Source: Semisulcospira habei (taxonomy: Eukaryota > Mollusca > Gastropoda > Semisulcospiridae). Taken from it: a DNA stretch of 64,000 bases. Shown here piece by piece: positions 46,672 to 61,400 of the stretch. Under the pieces are notes generated by a model. That model was not told where the DNA came from. It saw only the letters and a list, made by a program, of their open reading frames with translations, and searched no databases. Made by a program: the position numbers and the translations under genes. The stretch spans positions 73,396,189-73,460,188 of the forward strand of contig BTPG01000006.1 in assembly GCA_036245525.1 (NCBI GenBank). The letters are read 5' to 3'. Each line of letters starts with the position of its first letter. Position 1 is the first letter of the stretch.

Positions 46672-49600
46672 GCCACCAGGGATCCAGCAGCCCTCCGCAC
46701 TGTATTAGCTGCGAGATAATATTTCATTTATTGTGGCTGTGATTCCAAATGTGTACTTCTGTTGGTGCCAACTTCGTCATGTAAATACCGTGCATAAACT
46801 GTGCATCATTGGTGACCCTGTCCAGTAACGGTCAGTTGCATTTTTTACCGTTTACTCCTGGACCGCGCAAACCACACACCAAATCTAATTCATTCCAGAC
46901 TCTAATTGCTCTAGTGTGAGTTCGTGTTCGAACTGTGCATACGTTTCTATTGCTTCGAACGGATTTCCAGTGCCGCTCTTCTCACTAGCTGTGATTTGTG
47001 TGATAGCCGTGTATTTTTTACTTTTGGTTCTAACCTGTGTCATTTACTGTTGCTCTACATAGTGATATGCTTCAATTGGATATAAAACATGGTCTCTAGG
47101 AGTCATCTCGTTGGGTCAACTGCAACGAGTTCTCTCCCTATTGTCGATTGTCGCCCTTGATAATTGCGGTTCCCTGGCAGCGCAAAGGTACTATAATTTT
47201 TAACGTGTTCTCTCCCAGTTCTTAATTGTCGTCCTTGATATTGAGGTTGCCTGGCGGCGCATGGGTACTGTAAAGACCTGATGAGATGGAACTACTACTC
47301 TATTTCACCTAAGCATCACTGAGCATGCTAAAATGAAAGTACCTCCACCTTCTTGCCCCCATCTTACTCGTCTACACCTTACCTATCCCTCCATCCATCC
47401 ACTATTCTGACCCCGTTCTCAAAATCAACTCCCCCCCCCCACACACACACACACACACAAACACCCACACCCACCCCGCCTTTTTTTTTTTCCAACCTCA
47501 CTCATAGCGATATGGTCTTCACCATGGCATGTTTCTCCCCGGTCCAGTCATGTCAGCCTACCATCTAGTCCCAAACCCCCTCCCAATCACCTAATCCCAA
47601 AGATCCCATTGTGAAAGACACTCTTGATGAAAAACAGAAAGTGTTCAATGACACAAATATCCATGTTCTGAAACGCTGGAGAAAGGCCTTGTCGGTTCGC
47701 TATGTTCACCTTCTAGAGTCCACTAACAGTGGGTTTGACGTGACTTGGAAGGATGTGGACTTTGACAATAACACTATCGACCGCACTGACTTCAGTGTTC
47801 GTACAAGGGCAGCAGGAATTCCTAATACACTTGCCAAGACATTCGTACAAGTGAAACGGGCAGGCGTCAACTACATTACTGTGACCCTGTATTACAAACG
47901 GAAGCGTAGCATGGGCGGAACCTGTCTGATACAGGGAATACGAGCTGAAGAGTGCGTGAAGACGGAATTCCACCAGCTGTGTGCCCTGGTCAAGTCACTA
48001 AAGTAACGTGAACTTTAACGAAGATGATGTGCCCCCGCCAACATACAGTCACCTAACCCTGTGTTCTAGCTGCGAGCCACAGCACCCCCCATATCCGCAC
48101 CAGTCCTCATCCTCCACTGCAGTGTGTGATTTCACATCCACTGAGGCGAGGGATAACAGGGTTGTTAGCAACCAGACCACATCACCCTTCACAGTTACAC
48201 CATCCTTCACCTCCCCCACCATCTCCCCTAGCGAATCACGTGGGTTGTTGCTCGACGTCTCCTTGGCAGACACTCCCATCACTCCCACCCGCTCCACTCT
48301 AACGGAAACCTCAGGAGTTTCGCTCCTAATGCTGATACCGAAGGGGGATAACATGCTAAGGCCGATCTCGCCCCAGCACTTGTCATCGTCGGCAGATCGT
48401 GTCTCCTTTACAGCCACACCCCCTACAGATTCAGCGTGTGTTGTTCCTGTTATTGCAGCCGTGAATGATTTGCAAGTGTCATCTCCTGGCATGCAAACCC
48501 TCCTTCCCGCAACTGACTTTGAGATCAGCCCGTCAGAGGCAGAGTTACACACCGTGACTTTGCTCCCTGCGTCTCGACCAGCTTCCTGTCCACCTGAGAT
48601 AACCAACAGCAGCGACCCAGGTATGACCCAGGCAGCCTCCATAAACACCGTGCTCCCTCTCCGACATCTTGCCGCTCTACCAGCACTACAGAATTCCTCG
48701 CAGCTGTACTCCCGCCAACACGATGCTCTTAATATCATCGCGGGTCTTCGTGCTGATGTAGACACTTTGTTTAAAGGGCTGTCAGCGGCTCTCGTCAAGA
48801 TTGATCAACTTGACACCCACATCCGCGATGAAGCAGTGAGGAGAGCCAAGGATTTGCAAGCCACAGAGTCCTGCATGGGCGAGATGTTGTCTGGTCTCGA
48901 CGAAAGGATAAATAGTGTCGAATTCGCTCAGCACGCTATGGACAGCACTGTAAACGGTTTATCCACGGCTAAACAGAATCACAAGCAGCGCCTCCGAGAT
49001 CTGCAAAGAAACTGAACAAAGCATCAGCCCATACAAACAGTCGATCAGTGACTGATAACTCTGACAGTACACCTACACCTCTGTCTGCTGCCCTTGACAG
49101 CAGTACCTCTCAGAGGTGTGCAATGGACATAGAAACAGTTGCATCCCCACTCTCCGCTCCTCCGCTTCTTACACAAGACGACATCATGGCTGTGTCCCTC
49201 CAGGCTATGAGAGTGGGTGAGAACGAAAGCCGGGAACGCCGCATTCCTGTCCGGATAACCGCCGGCCAGCCCGAGATCATCAACCAAACTACTGAAGCCA
49301 GCGGCGAACAGCAGCAAAACAACAGACCGTCTCACAGGCTGTCTCCAGAGGAACAGATACTTCAACACTGGGTATTCGCCGACACCAATACTCTAGTTAT
49401 CGGAGACTCCGTTGTTCACTACATCAAGGCGGAGAAGATGTCTACGTACCCAGAGGAAAAGGTGCAGGTCATATCTGTGTCTGGCCTGAAAATTCCCCAC
49501 CTGATTGGCTGGCTCCGGAGTCAAGAAACCTCTCACACAGTCTCTCTTGTGACCTTTCATGTCGGAGTGAACGACTGTAAGCAGACAGAAGTGACCAGCG

Positions 49601-50516
49601 GTGTGTGGGACCAGCTTGCCCGGCAATGTCGGCGGGTATTCCCCAGCGCATGCATCCAAGCTTCCTCCATTCTGCCAGCCCAACGGGGACAACAGCTGAA
49701 CAGGTCTATTACTGCCTCCAACGGAAACCTATACCACATGTGCAAAAAGCGTGAGGTAACATTTGTGGACAACACGCTGATTTTCTCTTCTACAGATGGA
49801 TTTCCGCGCAAAAGGCTCTACAGGCGCAGTGACCCAATCCACCCTAGCCGGCAGGGCACAATTAGCTTGGCCATTAACGTGAAAAGGGGTGGGGTGCCTC
49901 CTGACACCTCCACAGCCATCCGTGCTCCGAGCAGTGGCCGGGACCATGGTGAGAGGCGTAGCGGCAACTCTCCAGGACTGTATTCTGAAATTGTGGCAGG
50001 GACTGCGTCCACTACATCTACGTCCTCCCAGGATCACAGTATGATGCAAATAGCCACCAGATAACAGGAGATTATTTCAACAGCATATCTCAACAGCAAC
50101 AGCGATGGGCCTATTCGGCTTTTGTCCCCTCTGGGCTGGCGGAAGGGAGGCAAGCCAGACACATGCTGATACAAGACATGTCACTCCCGAGGCAACAGGA
50201 GGCACCAGATCAACGGTTCGTGACTATGTGGCAGTCACCTAAAATACTGCAGTTCCCGACAGTTCCTGCAATGTACCCGCAGTATCGTGCGGCGCCAACG
50301 GACCACTTTTCGGGTAACACTATGGCGCAACCCTACCCATTTAACGTCACCGCACCGGCACATACTCCGTATACACACCACGACATCTGGGCTCAGTACA
50401 ATCGCCCAGCTTGTGTTTACTGAGACTATAACCAGAGCATCCTCCTATATACATCTCTCTCCCGCCGTGAGACGGCCTTAGTTGCCTGCTCGGCGTTAAA
50501 CCCAAATAACTAACTA
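46670..50516 (+). mobile_element. LINE D: ORF1-only element with a different 3' end
   Basis: Begins GCGCCACC directly after (TC)n, exactly as LINE A does. 5' leader to 47,610 (with a twofold 78-bp repeat at about 47,130-47,275), ORF1 to 50,423, then a short 3' end with hairpin GCCGT-GAG-ACGGC (50,464-50,476), 'CGGCGTTAAACCCAAATAAC' and (TAAC)n, followed by (TC)n. There is no ORF2. The tail differs from all other LINEs here, so it may depend on another element for movement. Confidence 0.75.
47611..50423 (+). pseudogene. LINE D ORF1: SGNH-esterase-type, frameshifted
   Basis: Four frames in series: 47,611-48,006 (131 codons, basic, 'LSVRYVHLLES', 'VNYITVTLYYKRKRS'), 48,008-49,015 (Ser/Thr/Pro-rich, then a coiled-coil-like end), 49,048-50,064 (esterase domain), and about 50,035-50,423 (Pro/Gln-rich tail). 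Esterase blocks: 'TLVIGDSVVHYIK' (GDS nucleophile Ser), 'TFHVGVNDCKQ' and 'YRRSDPIHPSRQG' with the catalytic Asp-x-x-His. All three blocks are intact, unlike LINE A. Frameshifts at about 48,007, 49,010 and 50,035 split the frame. The first piece could be a separate small ORF. Confidence 0.75.
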
Positions 50517-50518
50517 AC

Positions 50519-50609
50519 TCTCTCTCTCTCTCTTTTTTTTTTTTAAATTCACATGTGTGTGTGTGTATGTGTGTGTGTGTTTTGTGTGTGTGTGTGTGTG
50601 AGAAAGAGA

Positions 50610-50660
<51 letters not shown>

Positions 50661-50860
50661 TGTGTGCGCGCGTGAGTTTATATTTTTGTGTTTGTGCGTA
50701 TGTGTGCATAGAGTCATATTGTGTGGTATGCATCTATATAGTTTCATTTTTTGTTAGGCTTGATTCTGTATTTATTTTAGTTTTCCTGTTTTGACACGCA
50801 TGTTTATTTTTTAATCTTTATGATGTGCGTTGTATGACTGTGAACTGTATGCGGGCTGTG

Positions 50861-50928
<68 letters not shown>

Positions 50929-51085
50929 TCCTGTGTGTGTGCGAGCGTTGGTGTGTGTGTGTGTGTGTGCGTTACTGTGTGTGTGTGCGTGCGTTGGTGT
51001 GTGTGTGTGTGTGTGTGTGTGGGTGTGTGTTGCAGCATGTTCGTGTGTGTCTGTATGTGTGTGGTGTAGAATGTGTGTGTGTGTG

Positions 51086-51140
<55 letters not shown>
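50519..51140. repeat. Compound microsatellite region
   Basis: (TC)n and poly(T) 50,519-50,544, (GT)n 50,555-50,600, (GA)n 50,603-50,658, then a unique stretch and imperfect (GT)n from 50,861 to 51,140. Nothing coding. Confidence 0.95.
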
Positions 51141-51142
<2 letters not shown>

Positions 51143-51179
51143 TGTAGAGAATGTTTGTGCATATGTACTTTTATTTACT

Positions 51180-52619
<1,440 letters not shown>

Positions 52620-53140
52620 AGGTCCACTTAAAGAACAACTAAAGTTAACAAATGAGTCCTCATGCACAAAGTAGTTTATTACCAAGCCCCCGAATATCTG
52701 TGCAGGCTATTTAGCTTCAGCCATAGGCATCAGCTTAACACGAGGAATGGCTTGCTTCATTTACCTCGCCCCAGGATAGATATCTACAAATCAAGCCTAT
52801 TATTTTCAGGTAGCTCTGTCTGGAACTCATTGTCTTTGCACATCAAATCATTTTCAGGTAGTAACCCATTTTAAACAAGCTTTGTACACTAGCACTCCCA
52901 CTTCCAATCAGCGTGACTTCACAGTTCGACTGATAAACATAATACTGCTGCTAACACGTAAATGTCAAACATTTTCTCTTTCTGCATACATTTGCTAACT
53001 GAACATCTATTGTATTGTCGGTGTCGCTATAAACTATTGATGCTGCTGATTCTATGACACAGTCTTAGATGTGTATAAGATGAATGTTATGCACTAATTT
53101 GTTTCCCTTGCTTTTGGTGGCAAATTCTCCAACGCAAGGT

Positions 53141-53180
<40 letters not shown>

Positions 53181-53345
53181 TTCACCTATTGTGTTCGTTA
53201 ATTTGTTTCTTTGGATTTTCCTTGTCTTTGTATGCTGTGTTTGTTTTCCTGTTGTGTTCTGTTTTGTTTACAGGACAGCTTGTAAGACAGGCATTGAGTT
53301 GCCTAATAGCTCTATCCTGCAATAAAAGATTCATCATCATCATCT
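52620..53345 (+). mobile_element. LINE E, 5' truncated
   Basis: Coding remnant 52,650-52,900 ('VYYQAPEYLCRLFSF', 'RPRIDIYKSSLLFSG', 'SVWNSLSLHIKS') is the C-terminus of a LINE A/F-type ORF2. 3' UTR contains a T-run (53,141-53,174), then 'ACAGGACAGCTTGTAAGACA', hairpin AGGCA...TGCCT (53,289-53,304), AATAAAA and (CAT)n. Confidence 0.8.
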
Positions 53346-53394
53346 CGCGCGCGCGCGCGTGTGTGTGTGTGTGTGTGTGTGAGGGAGAGAGAGA
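53346..53394. repeat. (CG)n(GT)n(GA)n between convergent LINEs E and F
   Basis: Short compound repeat. LINE E ends on its left and LINE F (reverse) ends on its right, so two 3' ends face each other across about 50 bp. Confidence 0.9.
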
Positions 53395-53574
53395 GATGAT
53401 GATGATGATGAAACGTTTTTATTCAGAATAAAAAGTTTTAGGCATAGCAATGCCTATCTTCCAAACTGTCCTGCTACTCTACACATATAAAAATACATCA
53501 GACGATACATAAAAAAATAAAACATATGTACCCCCCACCCCAACTACTCAAAAAAAAAATAGAAAGAAAAGAAG

Positions 53575-53724
<150 letters not shown>

Positions 53725-53855
53725 GTATGAACCTGACATGTTAATGCAGACAGTCGAACTATTGCATAATCTGCAGCAACAGTAGAAGAGTATTAGGTAA
53801 TAGGAAACTTGTCACTAAAAATACGAATAGTAGCATAAGGGAGCCGAACATACTA

Positions 53856-56664
53856 TTACTTCTGAAGTAAATATTTATTGAGGCGATCTTTGAAGACGCT
53901 AATCTTACAAATTGATTTCAGGTGTGGAGGTAACATATTCCACGCTTTAGCGCCTGAAAAAGACAGGCTGGTTCTACAGATGTCTAATTTTTGGAAGGTG
54001 GATCGAGCTATTTCTCGTGTTTTTCCTATTATTGTCGGAAAATAGAGTTTTTAGATAGGGTGGGGCTTTTCCGTGCATGATCTTGTGCAGTAGAACACAG
54101 CGATTAAATTCAAACTGTTTCTTCAATGTTAGTAATTTGAGAGATTTTAAGTTTTCATCAGTCGAAGTAGGACCGGGAAGTATTAATTTAATGCCCCGAC
54201 GATACAAGGAATTAACTTTTTTCATGTGAACTTCGCTGCATCCATCCCAGACGGTAGAACTGTAGTCACAATGCGTTTTGATATGCGCATGAAAAAAAGA
54301 GTTTACGGATATCAGTATTAACTATATGGCGTAGTTTTGATAACAGGAACAGATTTTTGGAGATTGTTTTGCATATAGAGTCAGTATGGGGCTCCCAGCT
54401 TAATTGGTTGTCCACTATAACGCCTAATAAGCGATGCCTAGTTACTTGTTCTACAAGCTGGCTATCTAAGGAGAGTGTTAAAGGTGGTAGGCCTTGCTAG
54501 TGTTTCTGACGTGTAGTAACTAACATGCTCTTTGTCTTTGTAATACTAATAATCATGTGATTATCACTGCACCAGCCTGCTACTTCAACAAGACTTTGTT
54601 GGAGTACCATATTAATGGTTGCGATATCTTTATCAGATGTGTGTATGGTCGTGTCATCTGCGAACAGATCGCAGTTTGCGTCTAAATGAGATATGCACAG
54701 TGGCAGATCATTAATAAATAGATTAAATAATAAGGGCCCTAGAATAGACCCCTGTGGAACACCGCAAGTTACTAAACCATCAGAGGAATATTTGCTATTT
54801 AGCAGTACTTTCTGCGTTCTGTTCCTGAGATAGGAAGATATAAAGGAGACAGTATTTGAGTCAATGTGATAGAATGGTAGTTCTTTTAGTAGGATAGAGT
54901 GGTTGACAAGATCAAAAGCTTTTTTCAGGTCAAGAAAGATTGTACCTGAAACTTTACTGTCATTTATGGCAGAGAGCCATTTATCAATTAAGTGATTGAG
55001 GGCAGTTTGGCATGAATGTAGAGGTCGGAATCCTGATTGTGCTGCAGTTATCAGATGGTTTTGCTCCAGAAAGTTTAAAAGATGAGTATGGATATGTTTC
55101 TCCAGCGGTTTTGAAATACAGGATAATGTGGAAATGGGTCTGTACTCATTTAGGTTGCATAAATCTTTGCTTTTAGGAAGAGGGATTACCTTCGCTTTTT
55201 TACCTCGTCGGGAAAAACGTTATGTCTGATCGATAAATTATAAATAAAGGTCAGGGATTCGACGACATAGGGCAGAGATAGTTTTAAAATTTGACTATTA
55301 ATACCATCTGGACCGCAAGACGATTTGTTCTTTAAACTGGAAATAGATTTGCCTACATCTAAGACAGTCATAAGCGGTACTAAAAATGGGCCGCAGGCTC
55401 TCTGTTGACTATGGTGACGTAGTTGATAAGAGCAAGTGTAGTTTACAGGGTTAGGTGTATTTGACTTTGCCAGAGTTTGAGCAACAGTTATGAAGTGAGC
55501 GTTGAACGCATCAGCAGTAAGATCGGGCGGAATATTAGGCGATCGTTTACTGTTACCTTTGGTGAAATTGCTTATTACTTGCCAGACTGAACGGATGTCT
55601 TTGCAGTCGGCAATAACTTGTTCTGCATTTTGCCTCTGTGCTTTACGAACTAGAGATTTGACATGGTTTCGCTGATTCTTGTATTCAGTAAATTTCTTGT
55701 CTTGTTTTAATTCATCTCTTACTTCCATTGCTTGTTTTATCTCACCAGAGAGCCATTTTGGCATAACAGGATATTTGACACGTTTGATGCGCTTAGGTGC
55801 GTGTCTATCCAGAACGGCGAGAAACAGCTCGTACCAGCGTGACAGGGCATCGTTAGGATTTTTGCAGTTTTGTATATCATAAAATGGTACTAAAGATAGG
55901 TCATATAAAAAAGCAGTTTGGTCGAATTTTTTAAAACATCTATACATTATGGTAGTGTGTTTTTTGATTGACTGTTTAGCTAACCTAACAGACAACGTAA
56001 AACAAACAGGAAAATGATCACTAATGGAAATATTAGGTACGCTAACATTTTTGACAACGCTGACGTTTGTAGTATATACATGGTCTATCAGTGTTGAAGA
56101 TGAGAAAGTAACTCTAGTAGGTGACTGGACAAGATGTTTCAACCCTAAAAAATTCAACATGAATCTCCACGAAGTGTGTCCTTGCTTTTGCAAGTTTATG
56201 TTGAAGTCTTCCAAGATATGTACATCACCTTTGGACTCCTGAACCATATCCATCATTAATACAAACTCGTCCTGCCAGGAGGCTGAGGCCGCTGGGTTTC
56301 TATATACAAAACCTACCAGAACAGGCGAGGACTTGGTCGTTTTAACTTCTAACCACATGCACTCTATATTAGGGGATTCTAAATCACAACGCCTCTTTAC
56401 ATAGTTGTTGATGGAATTGTGTACGTACACTGCTAGGCCAGTATGGCCGGGGGCAGACGCATCTCGCCTGAGAATGGAGTAATTGTATATAGCTATGGCA
56501 TGGTCACTAATATCAGCTGTTAGACGAGATTCCGTAAATCCAAAAATGTGAAATGGTGAGGACTGGTTTAGGAGAATAGTTATATCTGGTATTTTGTGAC
56601 AAAGGTGATACACATTAAGATGACCGATATTTAAAGAATGAATGCTGTTGCCACCTGTTGACAT
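53856..56664 (-). pseudogene. LINE F ORF2: AP endonuclease and reverse transcriptase
   Basis: Starts at Met 56,664, aligned to the LINE A start; a longer open frame upstream (to 56,850) is hydrophobic and not conserved. Endonuclease: 'LNIGHLNVYHLCHKIPD', 'FTESRLTAD', 'HILEDFNINL' (Glu where LINE A has Gly-Asp), 'LIDHVYTTNV' and 'SISDHFPVCF'. RT: 'EYRPISTLSCISKP', 'SGFRPLHSCQTAL', 'TIFLDLKKAFDLVNH', 'GVPQGSILGPLLFNLFIND' and 'CDLFADDTTIHTS'. C-terminus 'GAKAWNMLPPHLK', stop 53,856. Faults: one lost base in a run at 55,196-55,201, one extra base at 54,292-54,298, a TAG at 54,497, and a shift near 53,990. Nearly intact. Confidence 0.88.
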
Positions 56665-57389
56665 ATTAAAAGGGAACGTATAGATAGTCAAGCAGAACAA
56701 AGCAAAAACAATAATAACAACAAACACAAAAGTAAACAAAAAAAGAAAAACAATGTGTGGGCTGAAGAAGAAAAAAATCGTGTAAACACCTAGCATGTAA
56801 TTACACAACATAAAGTGTCTAGGTATCCAATTGGTACTAGTGGATTCCAATAGTCAAGAGCTGTTGGCGGTTCAAACAAACTATCACACGCTCAAACAAT
56901 CTTCACACGTGACTGCTGGCGGTGACTAGCGCAATCACACCAGACAACACGCGGTCATTATATTCCGTCACTCCTTCGTTTGGATTAGCTGTGTCGCCGA
57001 CTGAGAAACCACTCGAGTATTGAATTGTTTCAGCCTGCACAGACGCACTGGTTAGCTTTTCTCCGGAAAGCAGGGATAAGCAAGGTTGTCAAGCAACGCA
57101 ATAAAAGTCCACCGCGCTCTATGTTATAGTCCAGTCACAGGTTTGAAGATAGGTCCCTTTGGGTCCATGCAACACCATACGTAGTTGTAATAGTTACCGT
57201 GTACGAAGAAAAAGTCACATTCGTGGTATAAATGAGACGTCATGCAACAGTCTGTGATAATAAGTTTATGCAAAAGCAAATCATCTTGTCAATCTAAAAC
57301 GTCATAAAAGTCTGTATGTCTGAAAGTCTATGTTTACTATTAAAAATAAAGCAATGGATGACATCATCCTCCACTCCAAATATCAGATC
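56665..57389 (-). other. Rest of LINE F ORF1-ORF2 spacer
   Basis: No coding signal beyond the non-conserved hydrophobic extension of the ORF2 frame. No repeat was recognised. Confidence 0.5.
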
Positions 57390-58035
57390 AGTGCTGACAT
57401 TGTGTCGAAAAGACTCTCACAACAGTTAATAAAAAATGTTATGAAGAGTCTCTGTCACACAATCTTGTATCGGCATGGTCTCATTCGCTAAATCATTGTT
57501 TCTTATTGTGTCGCAGTGACTCACATAAAATCAAGCTTAGATGATGTTATGAAGGGTCTCTGTGACACAATTCTGTATCAATATAGTTTCATAACCTAAA
57601 TCATGGTTTCTATGGTGTCGCAGCGACTCACACAACACCAAGATTCATTAATGTTAGGAAGAGTCTCTGTGATACAATCTTGTATCAGCATACTTTGTGT
57701 CAGCATAGTTTGATATGCTAAATCATCGCATATTATTGTGTCGCAGTGGCACAAATAACATTAAGTTTTGTTAATGTCATTAAGAGTCTCCGTGACACAA
57801 TCTTGTGAACTGTACTGTACTGTTTCATACATCGTTGCAGCATGCACTGTGTCGCAGCGAATCATATAACATTAAATATAGTTAATGTTATGAAGAGTCT
57901 CTGTGACACAATCTTGTATCGGCACTGTCTGACAAAATCGAGGTTTGAATTGTGTCGCACTGGCTGTACTTAACATGAGGTATTGGTGATGCCACGAGGA
58001 TTCACTGTAACACAATCATGTACAAACACAGGCAG
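57390..58035 (-). repeat. Tandem repeat, ~110-bp period, in LINE F spacer
   Basis: 'GAGTCTCTGTGACACAATC' or close variants recur at about 57,445, 57,557, 57,660, 57,783, 57,894 and 58,000. Each unit also has 'TTGTGTCGCAG' about 60-75 bp on, so within a unit CTGTGACACAA and TTGTGTCGCAG can pair into a stem. Between ORF1 and ORF2, as in LINE A, but with unrelated sequence. Confidence 0.85.
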
Positions 58036-58041
58036 ATATGC

Positions 58042-58434
58042 TTATGCACGGGGCCTGTTTGAATAAATAAGCTGTGCGATTTGTCTCAAGACGTGGTCCG
58101 GGAGGTGAAAACTATCAACACAAGCAGGGCCAGGACGACCCCAGGCGTTAGTAGAAGATGGCGAAGCCGGCGGGACTGCAGGACTTGGTCCTGTAGGACC
58201 CAAGGGCGGAAAGTCAGTCGGCTGAAAGTTTGCTGGCTGATGTCCCACGAAAACCTGTTGGGGACACGGATGGTGTGAAATAGCGACACCCGGCTGTGGG
58301 CGGTACATTGCTGCTGCTTCAGTTGACCTGATAAGGTCTGGCCGTGGTGGACTGGCCCCTCAGACCTGTCATGGTCGTGTCTCCGAGTCAGGTTGTGGCC
58401 ACGCCCTTCTGACCTGTCAGAATACTCCTTTTGC
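58042..58434 (-). pseudogene. LINE F ORF1, C-terminal remnant
   Basis: 'MYRPQPGVAISHHPCPQQ', a Pro-rich stretch, and the end 'LPDHVLRQIAQLIYSN' resemble the tail of LINE A ORF1 ('LVAELLKPYIMS') in composition and position. Upstream in another frame 'DRSEGRGHNLTRRHDHDR' continues to the truncation. No esterase blocks left. Confidence 0.55.
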
Positions 58435-61400
58435 GCATTCCTATCTGCGAATGAAAGGATGCTTGTGATTGGACAGCAAACTGTACCAAAAGTTATCGTT
58501 CTTGAAAATTCCGGAAGCAGGGGGGAAGAGAAAATGGAGTGGTTTGCGAAAGTAATCGACGGAAAATGGACTAAGTCTTTGGTGGAATTCCCAGTTATTT
58601 GTGAAGACCAGATATTACTACAATTGTCAAGAGGAGCGTCATCAGTGAAGAAAACAGTGGATGAAGTAAAAGCTCTAAAGTCGGCGAGATCGATTTCATT
58701 TTTCAAAGACGGACACGTACGTGTAATCGGGATTTGTGGCACAGAGGACGACAGTGTGGAAACTCCAACAATGATAGTAAAAGCCGTCGTGCGAGCATCA
58801 ATGAAGCAACAGTTATACACAAACAATTTAGCTGTAGACAAGTACACAGGAGAAGTACGTCGGGCTTGTTGTGACTGCCCTGCTGGGTAAGTAAAATACG
58901 TGTATTTTAAAGGTTTTTTATTTTTTTTATTGATTGATTGATTGTACATTGCGTTACGTCCCGACAGCAACAAGGCTTTCTCAGGACGTGCCTGCACTGC
59001 TTGTGAAAAAAAAACCTAAACAGAACATTGAATGTATGTCGCCAGCCGGTCAAATACGTTAAATAAACCTAACACATGGGGCCTAAATAAAGCTAAGACC
59101 ATTTAGCAACACACATCCAATATCAAGAGCTACAGGCAGTGCAGACAGTAGGGAAAGTTTTAAAAAGGCAAATATTTTTTAATTGATAAGGACAATTTGC
59201 AGAGTATTGTAAGATAATAGTTTTCAGTTTGAAATCAAATACATTGTGTATGCACCAAGGAAAGAGGTTACAATAGTTGAAATTATTGAACGGACTTTAT
59301 TGTTCAAATTGAAGTGACCATTTTCAACTAGACCGCATGGAAAGGTAAAAAAAAAAATCCAATATGTAAAAGAGATAATTGGTGTACACTTTATCACATG
59401 AAAAATGTTTATTCTTTCAGTACTCAGATAAACAGTGAAGTACAATTTATAATGTTTGTGTGTGAAATAAAGCGTTCATTGAATCCACTGTATTCATGTT
59501 TCAGAAAAGGTGGTGGATGTAACCATATTGCAGCAGTGTTGTTTGCCCTTGAAGATTTCAAGGCCAGAGGGCTTGACGTCATTCCTGATGCTCCGACATG
59601 CACTGATCAGCCTTGTTGTTGGAAAGAACCAGGGGGGAAACGGACAGCTCCAGCATCATGGGATGAAATAAACATTGTGAAGTAAGTTATCTGTTAATTA
59701 ATATATAAGGTGTTGAAATCTCTGGTAATTAAAATAATACATTATGCTGTCAAACAAGAGTAATAACAGTACATATTGGTTCAGTGGTGATACTGGTCCA
59801 GTGGTTATGTAGTTTGTCATCTAAGTGTATGTTGTTTTTGTTTATTGGATTCAGTCGACATTACTAATACTATCATATCATGATTACAGCTTGTGTGAAA
59901 GAGGACTCACTCCCCATCCTCATAAAGGATTGCCAAAAAACAATCCCAATGGTAACAACTAACATTGAATGCATTCCACCAGCCATATTTGTAAATGAAC
60001 ACCTATTGTAGTGCAGGTTAAAATTTTAGTCAGACAGGTTAGTTAATCATTAAAATAAATCAGTGTTTGAAGAGTCACGCAGACGACAATGAGCCGAATC
60101 AAGTCTGTAGTCATGCGGACAAGTTGATAAATGAAGATATGATGTTTGTGTTCATGTTATGGTTTTAATGTTTAGTTATTGAAGATCTATGTGAATCTGA
60201 TGATATAAATAATATATCTCTGTTTGAAATGGCTAAATAATCTCCTCACACACTTTTGTACCCCTTAAACAGTGACAAAACTCTGCAAAAAGTGCTAATT
60301 AACTTAAATTGGTTTGCAGGCATGAGATGGGACAAGTAAAAACACCAAGAAGGACCATGAACTACATCAACTTTGATCCTCGGCACCCTGATGATCAGAA
60401 TGTCAACCCTGGAAAAACAAGTCAGTTGGCACAGGCACTAAAAGAAATTGATCCCACGCTTCCGTTTTGCAGGTTTGTACTAAAACAAGTAATTGAAATA
60501 TGACTAAGTGCCAAAAGGTGGTCTCCTGATTTGGGACAAAGGGGTAAATAATTCAAGTTTGTCTCAGAGAGTTGTCTTTTTTACCATCAGATATCTTTCA
60601 ATACCAAGCAAGATTCTGCAATAGGAAAAGATAATTGAAGGTTTGGTTTGTGAGATATTGTAGTTTAAATGGTAAAATGCCTGTCATGTCGCGTGTCAAA
60701 CATTACAACACAAATAGTTGATCAAGTAGACAATTCAAGGGATGTTGGCAACAAAACATTTTTTTCCTTTAAAGACTGGCCTGCATCTACATTATAATCA
60801 TATTTTGTTGTGATGTTCACATTCTAAAATACTTTATTGCATATTCAGTGTTGTAAGGTTTGACACACGACACCGACTAAATTGTTTACAATTTGTCTGC
60901 AAGTCTATTTTAACTTTTTATTCTTAAAATAACATTGTACCACATCCATACAAACAAAACAAGACCAGGTGTATTGGTATTTGCAAACAGAGATTCATTA
61001 ATATTTAGAAAATAGTGCATTTCCTGCTGATGTTGTAATGTTGACGTTTGACACTGACTGGACCATAAACATGCTGTAAAAGGTCCTGGCAAAAAAAAAA
61101 GGAATCAAATCAAAGTACGAGCATTTTGGCAAGCTGAGCTAAACTTGCAACATTCTCTTCTTGCAAGAAATTTTCACTAGCACAGATCAGAGATACTGCA
61201 ACAGCCATCTATAATGTCGAGCGTCAAATTTACAACAACAGAGTCGGGTCATACGTCAACATTTCTACACATGCCGCCTCTGTTGTACTAAAGTAACACC
61301 GCCATTTTGTCACTCTAACGTAACTACGTATTTCCAAGTTGTGGTAAATCGATTTTCCTAAATGCATTCTACCCAAAAGATCTAATGAAAACAAACAACC

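Noticed and set aside
56665..56850. Signal peptide or membrane anchor on LINE F ORF2
   Set aside because: The hydrophobic extension is not conserved in LINE A, whose homologous start is the inner Met.
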